A stretch of DNA of 64,000 nt, taken from contig JAJEKV010000009.1 of NCBI GenBank assembly GCA_021234155.1, forward strand, positions 9,056,546-9,120,545. Direction: 5' to 3'. The DNA is from Isoetes taiwanensis (Eukaryota > Streptophyta > Lycopodiopsida > Isoetales > Isoetaceae). The position numbers were made by a program, and so were the translations under genes. The notes under the pieces are model-generated. The model saw only the letters and a program-made list of their open reading frames with translations. It did not search any database and was not told the DNA's origin. Positions 36,501 to 45,260 of this stretch are shown here, in pieces; the first letter of the stretch is position 1, and every line of letters starts with the position of its first letter.

Positions 36501-37330
36501 ACACCCGGGTATTTTCGGTAGCCCGATGGATTCTTTGCGGGGTAACATCCATCCGTGGTGGTATTGGGAGGGTCACTGGCGCCGTGGGAGTTTTTAGGGA
36601 TCGATTTGGCCTTCGGCGTTGGGACATTCGGACTTGGGCAATTGCGAATGCTATTCCATTGCGGTTGTCTTCTCAAGTCAATGGCGTTTGGAAGTCGCAT
36701 AGTGGACTTGATGCATCTCGGTTTGTAGCATCGGCTTATGGGCTTCTAGCGCTTGAGGACACATTGCCGCCGGATAAGTGGTCACTTAAGCTTCCAGGGG
36801 AGTAAGTGGCCCGCCATGTGGAAGTGGGCATGGAATACATTGCCTCCTCCTAAAATCCGTACCCTTTTATGGCGGATCTTGCACCGTAGCCTCGGGGTGA
36901 ATGTCCCGAGTACCACAGGTTCAAGCCTCGGTAGCGGAAACATGCCCTCTATGTGGGGGCGCCGAGAGACCATTGAGCACCTTTGCTTTGTCCTATGCAC
37001 GAGGTAGGGGCAGCTTGGTCTGGGTGAGAGCCCTCTTTGGGTCTTCTTTGTGCGGTCGAAGCTTCTCATGGGAGTCTTTCCTAGCGGTTGGTCAGTGGCC
37101 AAGCAGCAGGCGTTCCATTTATCGCGAGCTTGGCTTCGTGGTTGATTTGGAAAAGACGGAGAGCGAAGGTCTTTCAGAATGCAGTGCTTAGCCCTTTTCG
37201 GTTGGTTCCGATCTTGAGGCATAAGTTGTGGCAGGCTTACCAAGTCTCAAGCTTGTCTGGCACAGTTAAGCGGGAAATTTGGTCGACATTCTTACAGATT
37301 GTGAATCATGATGGGCACTTCATTTCTTAG
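33580..37330 (+). pseudogene. Plant LINE ORF2 (endonuclease, RT, zinc-binding C terminus)
   Basis: The endonuclease start is clear: MDKKILSWNVRGIKSSPNKR, then DILCLQEHKC (catalytic E). The RT part is visible in pieces: INFADDTFLFLHADEFNLEA (about 35650-35710, catalytic FADD) and GRISIAKSVLCSTHVYATS (about 35977-36035). At the end, WAWNTLPPPKIRTLLWRILH (near 36826) followed by the Cys/His region matches the zf-RVT segment of plant LINEs. It includes an NPxL-shaped break. I count many frameshifts, so no intact product is supported by this sequence. Confidence 0.75.
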
Positions 37331-37404
37331 CACCACACTTATCATTGTACTTGATCACATTCTAGTGGTTTAATATATTCCTATATTCTTCAAAAAAAAA
37401 AAAA

Positions 37405-37422
37405 ACTCATCTTTTGACTTTG
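37405..37422 (+). repeat. Target-site duplication of the second LINE (right)
   Basis: This is an exact repeat of 31801-31818, directly after the poly-A. Confidence 0.95.
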
Positions 37423-38399
37423 TTCTTAACCTACCAAAGAAGATATTTAATGTCTTCTCAATTGATATCACAAAGTGCTTTGAGAACATCCCATTGGAAG
37501 GGGATGAAGGGATGATGGACATTATCAGGGACGTTGCAGGTTTAATATGGCAGTTTATGGCTTGGAAAAGCCCTCTATCTCAACTTGTGATCACAAGGAC
37601 TAATTCTGTGTTCTCTTCCAAGTGGATGAAGATTAATATTGATTCTCAGAGTAAATGGTCAAGTGTATCTAGACATGATTTTATAAAGTTCAACAATTGG
37701 CTGCTTTCCCATTGTTACCTTCAGATGGGCAAGGAAATTTGGAGGCAAAAGAAAGGCATCCCCATGGGATTCTCATGCAGTCCTGCATGGTGTAATTTGT
37801 ATCTGGCATGGTACGAACTCAGATTCATTATGAAATTAGCACACCTCAATAGGATACAAGACGTCCCAAGATTTCAGAGTGCTTTCAGGTATATTGATGA
37901 TCTATGCATAATCAATGGTGGTGACTTACTTGAATTCTTTTCCACTACCTCTGACTGTACTGTTTATAATATGTCACATCTGGGAATAAAAAATGAGACA
38001 GTGTACAAAAAAGGCTCCAATGTTGGATACAAAGTTAACTTCCTCAATATCACAGTCCAAGTGTTGGACTCAAATACAGGTACATTTCAGTATACCAGGT
38101 ACGACAAAAGAAGAAATCTGGGTTTTGAAGTTGTTAAGTTCATCAGGGCCAGTGGGTGCAGACCTTATGGTCAAGCATGCAAAGTAATAATCTCACAGGT
38201 TTTTCCATACATATATGCCCATTCAAACTTGGATAAGGCTGTTGCTGACATGCATGAACTTATCATGGCTTTCTGCAACAATGGTTTCATGAAAAAAGAT
38301 TTGCTTAGAATTGTTCTCAACACTCTGAAGACCAACAACTTTCCCGGTTTACCTTTTGAAATCGACGACTTCTCAAGATCTCTAAAAAAACTCATGTAA
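37423..38399 (+). CDS. Retroelement RT gene, segment 3: catalytic reverse transcriptase
   Basis: The frame continues in phase from 31818 with VLNLPKKIFNVFSIDITKCF then ENIPLEG (motif A, first Asp), KKGIPMGFSCSPAWCNLYL (motif B), FRYIDDLCIINGGDLLEFF (motif C, YIDD) and VNFLNITVQVL with YTRYDKRRNL (motifs D/E). A helical end FIRASGCRPYGQACKVIISQ ... MAFCNNGFMKKDLLRIV follows, with a stop at 38397. The DITKCFENIP motif (Penelope-like elements have D-xSLxTNIP), the NFL-ITV strand and the R-x-Y-x(K/R)-N element fit a Penelope-like RT. All three catalytic Asp are present. No GIY-YIG or RNase H follows. It could make cDNA from the element RNA. A DIRS-like or host rvt-type RT is less likely. Confidence 0.75.
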
Positions 38400-38501
38400 G
38401 CAAGACTATCTTATTCTAGAGTAGTTCTATACGGCATAACTTATGTTCATGTGTGAATATCAGGTGCCCCACCTGTACTGCGGTTGGTGGTAGGTTTTTT
38501 T

Positions 38502-41231
38502 ATATAAAACTAACTACATATGTCCATTTAGGCTTTATTACCAGTATCTCATGATGATAGGACTTAACTATACCTATACTTGGTTTTCCCTTTGTATAGG
38601 ACCTTTGAGTGATTATTTTAGGGGTATAAATTCAATATGTATGCCTAATATCTTTTATTTCTTCTATTTTCCATTTTATTCCACTTTCCCCTTCGACATT
38701 CCAGTTAAACGCATTTTAGGGTTGGCTCCTTCTCCCTCACGGCTCTACTGTGCTCACGATGGCGGCTGATGTACGTCTAACTGAATGGCACTTGCTTACC
38801 CATGTGCAACAAACTGGATGTGCTATTTTTCTGATTTTCCAGCTAAGAATTTCTGTATATCCTCTCTTTAAATTTGTGTCTTCATTCTGCTTCGTGGGTT
38901 CACCATTCTCGGCTTTGGCGGGCAAGCCATGCTCTGATAAGTTGATGGGTAGAAGGAAAGGAGGCTTTAATAAGGCAACTCTGATCAAAATGCAGGAAGA
39001 GAAATTGAAAGCAGATAAAAGAAGGAAGATCTTTGATTATCACAGGGCACGCCAAGTTGCGGATCGACAAAAACCCCATTAATCTTGAAGGGGAAGCTAG
39101 TTCTACTCATGGTGCAGCTCAAATTCCCATTTCAGTTGCTTGCACTCCTGAGATCCCTGAGTTGTCTGCCCCAGCAGATCCTATTGCTCCAAATGCTCCC
39201 AGTGCTCCAGCTGTTGGTGTTCCCACGATTGATTTGTCTTCACAAGTTACCCCTAACGTTCTACTCCTTTGGAGTCCCTCTAGACGTTTCTGCAAATAAG
39301 GTCTAGATTGATTTTATTTTGTTCTTTCTTATTCCCTTAATCCCAAATTCTCCTCCAGTTTCTATCCTTTACCTCATTGTTTCGAATTTTCTTGGATCTT
39401 TATGGTAGATTTGTTATTCACACCTTTACCTTTTACTGCTTTCACCATTAATCTCCATGACCTCCATTAATCTCCATTATGTTCCCTAAGTTCTTCCTGT
39501 TTTCTTCTTAATATTTTTAGATATCTGAATCCTTTACTATGGCTTATTCTTTCATAACCTTCCTTCTATTAGTTTGCTTATGTATTGTAGCTTGATTAAT
39601 GTGTATTAACTTACAGGTCTGATCCAACTGTTCTGTTATGTAGTACAGTAGCATCTCCCTAACTTATTGATCCATTGTTCCATCTTATCTCTTTTGTAGG
39701 TCCAGGGTACCTTCTGATCTGGTTTATAGGTTCATTATTCATGTCCTCTCTGCCCATTGCTCTTACTGTAGTACTCTGTTTCCTTTCATTAGCCCTTTGG
39801 TTTCCTGTAGTTTATTTTCAGTAATATTCCGCTTTGAACTCGTTTTCTGCTGTGTGTTCTGCTCCATTATCTTTACTTAGTTATCTTTTCCCTTTATTAC
39901 CATGTTTTTAGTAGCATGTATTTTTCTTTCTCGTAGATTCATTCCTCTATTGTTCATTATTCTCATTATGTTTCCTGTCTAACTTTAACCCTTTAATTCT
40001 GCATGTTTTATACAGTTCAGCCTTCATAATTTAATCTAGGTTAATTTGCTTTCTAAGTATTGCTGGTTTTTATTCAAAGCTTTGCTGATCCACTGCATTT
40101 TTTAATGCGTATCATGTTTACATATTTACATAGTTGTTTATGGTGAAGGGCGATTAGCCGGATAAGTTCATAGTTTACCTGTCGCCAAATACATGACAAC
40201 CATGTCTAATGCTTGTTTGTGTATTGTTTGGTGCAGGTAACCGAGCTTATCCTTCCATATGATGCTATGTGGTTGAATGCTTTGCTGCAAATGGACTCAG
40301 ATTTCTTAAAATGACTTTTGGTGATATCTGCAAACTTATATTCTGTTATTATGCAGCAAAAACTTCTGTTGCCTAATGCAGATTCATATATTTTCATTTG
40401 TGCTGTCATAAACTCATGTTTTGGATCTTATGTTCTAAGTTGTGCTTCCTTTTGATACAAACATCTATGTTTCCTTATGATCTATCTTACGTTTTGCCTT
40501 CTTCTGTTTTATCTTCTCTATTTTCCCCTTGTTTAGTAGAATTGTTTACTTTTTTCTTTAAATATGGCTTATATCCAAAAGGTTTATTCTCCCCTGTTAG
40601 ATTTTCGTTTATCCTTCTTTCATTCTTTTATGTCATTGTTTTATTCTCATGCCATAGGTTTGTTTTATTGCCCTGCTTGTCTTTATTCTGCTATGTCTCT
40701 AATTTTAAATATCTTGGCTTAACTATCTTGGGTCTTCTATTAATTTTGCTATATCATTTATTATGGTCCTTTCATGTTTGAATATTTGTTTGCCTTTTTC
40801 CATTACATTGATATTATTTGTGTCTATACTCTCTATTGTTAAGATGTTTCTATCTTTTACTTGTTGCCCGTCTTCTCTTTGATTTATGTTTTCTTGTTTT
40901 CTCAAATATACTTCTAGCCTAGTGTGTTGCTAAATAGTTTTTTATCTTCAAATGGTTTTCAGTTAATGATATCTTAATGAGTCTCCTGATGTCTACTATT
41001 TTTAAATAGTTTGGTTTTTTTTCTTATTTCTTCTCTAATGTATTTCTGTAAAGAACTAGTATGCTTTGTATTAAACAGTGTCTTAGTATTTTATCTTGTT
41101 AATGATCTTCATGATTTACTTGTCCTCTCAAATCAAGGCTTGGTCTAGGCTTACACCTAGTCTTTTCCAAGGCTGCATGTGTATGGTCTTTGAGTTCCAA
41201 AAAGTTGGTCTCTAAGGCTTAGGGCTGTCTT
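38502..41231 (+). repeat. Right direct repeat of the retroelement
   Basis: This 2730-bp copy of 17003-22714 lacks the 3-kb insert. It ends with GGGCTGTCTT, where similarity to the left copy stops; the left copy goes on into the coding exon about 100 bases later. It contains a second copy of the 5' exon and most of the first intron. No gene downstream could use that exon. Confidence 0.88.
38945..39300 (+). pseudogene. Second copy of the retroelement 5' exon
   Basis: The MGRRKGG exon is repeated with its GT donor (39301). Here the upstream ATG frame (38750-) stays open into MGRRKGG, but the frame breaks near 39047, where HRLAKLPGSA of the left copy becomes HRARQVADRQ. The two copies break at different CTG/CAG sites. 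That suggests a longer open frame from the upstream ATG and sequence error in each copy. As placed it lacks downstream exons. Confidence 0.6.
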
Positions 41232-41510
41232 AATGATTTTTTTTTTTTTTTCAGTAAGCGAGACCTTGATTATTTCAGTAAACTGTTTTTCAGCGTAAAG
41301 CAAAAGTCAAGGTTTCGTTTCGCAAAAAAAAAAAAGAAAGAAAAAAAAATTTTTTTTTTTTTCAGCGTAAGCGAGAATCAAGGTTTAAACTACGGCGGGA
41401 AAAAATTTCAGCGTTTAAATCGAAGGTTTCGCTTACGCGAAAGTGAAAGAAAAGAAAAAAAAAAAAAGAGATTTTATTTTTTGAAATTTTCGCGTTTTTA
41501 AAGAAATCTT
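41232..41510. repeat. Foldback-rich tract with TTTCAGCGTAAGCGAGA words and A/T runs
   Basis: TTCAGCGTAAGCGAG or close variants occur near 41262, 41292 and 41363, and the inverted form TTTCGCTTACGCGAAA near 41427. The words are separated by runs of A and T, so the stretch can fold on itself. It starts directly at the right edge of the retroelement. I know no family with this sequence. Confidence 0.6.
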
Positions 41511-43224
41511 CATTCAATTATGTATGCGCACTTAGTTGTCAGAAACACAAGATCATTTCTGGATGACAACAGCCTGTTAGAATTTCGCGTCATCACTAGC
41601 GGGCGATTAACATGATCTAGTTTCGCCGCCAAACTCTACACCTCCATTTGTTATTTGCAAACGTTTCTTAGGCTTCATCATGGCATCACTACCATACACT
41701 ACAATGACTCACGGTGTTTGCCATAGGCACAATTTCACAATTACATTTTTTATTAGATTTCGATGAAGCAAAGGGAATATTTCCTCTCGATTTAAATTTA
41801 ACGCGAAACCTCAATCACGGACAATGAATATTCAAAGCCCGAAACTCCCATTGATTTTCATAGGTACGATTCAAAGCCTTAATTTTTACATCTTCCTTGG
41901 ACCTGCTTGCCCATAATGGATGGTCAGGATTCACCCTGCCCCCTTCTATCCATCGATGTAAAGATGTCGTTGCATTCCCTTTGGCTGGCTGTCCGATGAC
42001 CTTTTTATAATACCCCATGACGTATCAAGTTCTGGAGCGTTCATTTTCTTTTAACCGGTCGGGATTTAAGGCAATCCATGGGGTATGTATGCATGGGGTA
42101 TTGATGGGGGGTATAATATATCCCGGTCATCCTTTCACCATTGCATTCGCTTGTGTCATGTCCATAGTATTCCTGACTACCATTGTTTGGAGAGCTATTT
42201 ATTCTTCAGATATTTTTATATATGTTGATATATTTGCATTGAACTTGCTATTTGGGACTCAATTATACTCGTTCATCGAACGCATATTTTATGCAAACAC
42301 AATATTCTTTAAAAGATATGGAAGATCTATCATAGGTTATCTTTAGTGAGTGCAAATTAGAAGTCATGTAATAATTGAAGTCAAATTATTTTATTGATCG
42401 AAGCAGTAACAACTATAGAGCAAAAATTTTCAAAAAACATACATAGATATTATTTAACTTTCACCATAAAACATGTTTATAAAAGTGATACCCTCTCACA
42501 CTTTAAGGTAGGGAAATTGAGCTTAGAATATTAACCATGTATTCTTTTAAAGGTAAAACTACCATGTTCATGCCCACACCTGGCCAGCCTCTGTGCATTT
42601 AGCACAATAATATGCTGGAAAATAAAACCACCTGAATATCTTAAAGATGGCTCTAGTTTGCAAGTAAGTCAGATTATTTGGCCTAGCTAATACTTCCTCA
42701 AAGAACTTCCTTTTCCATTGGAGGCAAACTTCAGAATGCTCCTTCTTATCACGCTCGATAAATGCATGATCGAAATTGGAAATAGAGTAAGTAGAAAGAA
42801 CTCTGATTACCTGTAGATAGAAAAACAATAATTAGCCTAAACACGGTAACATTTAATTGGCCAAGAGATAAACTATAAACTTTTCTGGCTTAAAGCCCTT
42901 CAACCATAAATGGAAGCTTCATTTTATCAATTATTGAATGAATTATGACCAGCGTGGATTTATGAATAAGCATATGACAAATAACTTGACATTCAATGCT
43001 GCTTGGTATAGTCCATCTAACATTTTTAGGTTCTTATATTCAATCCAACTACAATATTACAAATCATGGAAAGGGCATTCAATATATATTTATCGGGAGT
43101 CTGATCATACATTGGAGAACATAAAACAGTCAGGGAACTAAGAATCGATCACATAAGGAAAACATTCAGCAAAACAAAATGTTGTTTCTCTCTAAACATA
43201 AAAAGCCCTCAGAACACTAATTAA
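41511..43224. other. Stretch without a recognisable gene
   Basis: Short frames (42017-42346 plus, 42568-42828 minus, 41815-42018 minus) have no motif I recognise. A segment at about 42045-42120 resembles 59005-59100 (see that entry). The sequence does not continue copy B, although the left side of the retroelement does. Confidence 0.4.
42045..42120 (+). repeat. Dispersed repeat with GGGGTATGNATGCA words (partner at 59005-59100)
   Basis: TTAACCGGTCGGGATTTAAG then CAATCCATGGGGTATGTATG resembles TTAACCAGACGGCGGGGATT then CAATGGGGTATGCATGCA at 59010-59060, in the same orientation. A looser variant with TGTATGCCCCCATGTATG lies near 45705-45740. These may be ends of small transposons; the family is unknown. 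Confidence 0.5.
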
Positions 43225-44135
43225 CTTCGAGGCTTCAGCCTATGTAAAGCTGCACCTTCCAGAACTTTCATATTCCATTGAAGTTCATCTCCATGCAATT
43301 TAAATTCTAAGATATCACCAAGTCGTAAGCCAAACAATTTTTGAAAGCATTCCAACCATGGGTGAGACAATGCTTGCTTTTTTTTTTGCTTGCTAACCAC
43401 GCTTTACGATCACCGAGGTCCGATAATTACCACGGTGGATCCTTTGGGAGGATTTAAGCCACCTATCCTCTTGTTCTAGTATCTAAGCAAAAAGAAAGGA
43501 GTAGTAATTCAAAACATTTATAATACTTGAAAGCAAAAGATAATCAGAAAGATTACCGGGCCCTGTTGAAGTTAGCTTTCGAGGAGAGGAACACGGAATG
43601 CTTTCTTTGATCTTTGGTTCTTCTTCATCAGATAAATCATCGTCAGTAACAAAAACCTCATTCTCGGCATCCGCATCCACATGCAGGGAAAATCCTTGTT
43701 AATATCACGCCCGACTTTTTATTTGTATTATAGGTCCATTGTCGCTAGGGGCCAAGTTCCCAATTACCAAGAGGTTTTACACGATAAGTCCCATCAAGAG
43801 CTCTTGCTGTCAAGTTTGTGCCGTTATTTGATGTGAAACACAGAAGAGCAGTGCCATCAGTTATGCAGCAGTTATGTTGTTTTCGCGCAAAAAAAGCTCC
43901 CATCCTTCAACGAAGAAGACTCTTTTGCCCACTGATACCGTGAAGACAAAATAATTTTTTCGATTCGAACCAACAGCAGTGATTTCTTTATCTGGTGCTA
44001 CTGCAACTCCCTCCAGCTCCTACAGCATGCTTAAAATGTCAGTGATCACAAGGAGACAGAATAACATAAAGAAATACAACCCTTTCTTACCAGCAACTCG
44101 CCAAATTTGACGTCGACCAGAAACACAGTCGCCAT
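43225..44135 (-). pseudogene. Two-B3-domain (REM-like) gene relic, minus strand
   Basis: Exon 1 is 44135-44091 (MATVFLVDVKFGELL, GTAAGA donor). Exon 2 starts at 44019 after a TAG acceptor and keeps phase: ELEGVAVAPDKEITAVGSNR, KNYFVFTVSVGKRVFFVEGW, ELFLRENNI. This is a clear first B3 domain with the GW-xF-xxNN core, broken by a frameshift before LLCFTSNNGTNLTARALDG. An acidic linker follows (EVFVTDDDLSDEEEPKIKES, about 43650-43590). The second B3 domain, about 43440-43225, has SHPWLECFQKLFGLRLGDIL then EFKLHGDELQWNMKVLEG. Two or more frame breaks make it look non-functional. Layout and first exon match the 11427 gene, so the two are paralogues in opposite orientation. Confidence 0.7.
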
Positions 44136-44419
44136 CAACAAACTTTTGTGCTTTACAGTGTCGGATTGATTAGGCGGGAGACCAATTCAGTTAAGAGAAA
44201 GCAGAGTAAACAAAGGAACAGAGGAATCGAAGCAGAGTAGAGATTTAATATCCTATTATAATTATTACATATCTAATCATGCCCTGTCATTTTTAATGAC
44301 TGACGATGCCTTCTTACATAAATATTCCATTTAACATTTGCCTATGAATATTATTATATATATTGTATATATTGCATACATATATATATATACAAGTGTT
44401 TGTAATATGAGGGACTGCA
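44136..44419. other. Upstream region of the minus-strand B3 relic
   Basis: AT-rich, with a (TA)n tract at about 44355-44390. No specific site can be supported. Confidence 0.35.
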
Positions 44420-45260
44420 TGAAGCTCGAAGATCCTATGAAGATTCTCCTAGATTCTATGAAGATTCTCTTAGATTCTCTAAAATTCCATCAAGATTCTC
44501 AAAACTTTTAGGAAGATTCCCCTAGATTCCCAAAGATTCTCTTGAGATTCTCTTAGATTCCCAAAGGTTTTCTTAGATTCTTAATGCTCCATAAAGATTC
44601 CCCTAGATTTTTAAGATTCTATGGAGATTCCCCTAGATTTTATTAAGATTCCCAAAGATTCTCTAAAGATTTCCCTAGATTCCAAAAGAATACCCCAAGA
44701 TTCCTCTATATTCTCCAAGATTCTATCAAGATTCTCCTAGATTCTCTGAGATTCCATTAAGATTCCCATAGATTCTTAAAGATTTTATGAAGATTCCTTT
44801 AGATTCTCCTAGATTTCCAAAGATTCATTTGAGACTCCCTAAGATTCTCTAAAGATTCGCCTAGCAAGATTCCTCTAGATTCTCCAAGAATCTATCAAGA
44901 TTCTCCTAGATTCTTCTAGATTCTCTAAGATTCCATTAATATTCCTCTAGGTTTTTAAAGATTTTATCAAGATTCCCCTAGATTCCCAAAGAAGCGCTTG
45001 AGATTCCTATAGATTCTCTTGAGATTCCTCTAATTCCAATAGATTCTACGAAGATTCCCCTAGACTCCCCAAGATTACATCAATTTTCCTCTAGGATCTT
45101 AAAGATTTTATCAAGATTCCATTAGATTCCCTTACAATCTCAAAGATGCTCTCTTGAGATTATCATAGATTCTCTAAGATTCTCATGATATTCCTCTGGA
45201 CTCCCTAAGATCCTATAAAGATTATACTAAGATTCCCTCAACTTGCCATAGATTTCTTGA
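44420..45260 (+). repeat. AGATTC array, second occurrence
   Basis: About 840 bases are made almost wholly of variants of CCTAGATTCTCTAAGATTC, with AAGATTC and TAGATTC half-units mostly 10-12 bases apart. The repeat is too diverged for a fixed unit. A (TA)n tract lies just upstream, as for the array at 9062-9700. No coding potential. Confidence 0.85.

Larger units (their letters stand above)
31819..37404 (+). mobile_element. L1-type plant LINE nested in the RT gene
   Basis: This 5.6-kb element is flanked by an exact 18-bp target duplication and ends CTTCAAAAAAAAAAAAA. It has an ORF1 (about 32020-33484), an endonuclease (from 33580), an RT (FADD near 35659) and a C-terminal zinc-binding region (about 36800-37010). 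The perfect duplication and poly-A imply recent insertion, yet the ORFs are broken many times. That mismatch suggests consensus errors. It lies in sense with the host gene. Confidence 0.92.
17003..41231 (+). mobile_element. Large intron-bearing, Penelope-like retroelement with 2.7-kb flanking direct repeats
   Basis: Direct repeats 17003-22714 (containing a 3-kb insert) and 38502-41231 flank a spliced coding region whose last exon encodes a reverse transcriptase. The RT motifs (DITKCFENIP, GIPMGFSCSPAWCNLYL, RYIDDLCI), the long unknown N-terminal part, a spliced 5' exon lying inside the flanking repeat, and retained introns fit Penelope-like elements better than LTR elements. No gag, protease, RNase H, integrase, primer-binding site or TG...CA ends are seen. 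I see no GIY-YIG endonuclease motif, so it may belong with the endonuclease-deficient group. Without the three nested insertions it would be about 9.6 kb. No target duplication was found, and the right flank does not resume the copy B sequence. Element borders and clade are inference. Confidence 0.7.

Noticed and set aside
37423-38480. GIY-YIG endonuclease after the RT
   Set aside because: The frame stops at 38397 soon after the thumb-like region. No GIY or YIG pair with the usual R/E residues was found there or in the upstream exons.
17003-41231. Classical LTR retrotransposon
   Set aside because: The repeats do not start TG or end CA, and contain a coding exon and intron. No primer-binding site, gag, protease, RNase H or integrase is visible, and the RT motifs are not Gypsy or Copia type.
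44420-45260. CRISPR-like or fixed-unit satellite array
   Set aside because: The units are short, diverged and unevenly spaced, with no spacers, and the surroundings are a plant nuclear genome.
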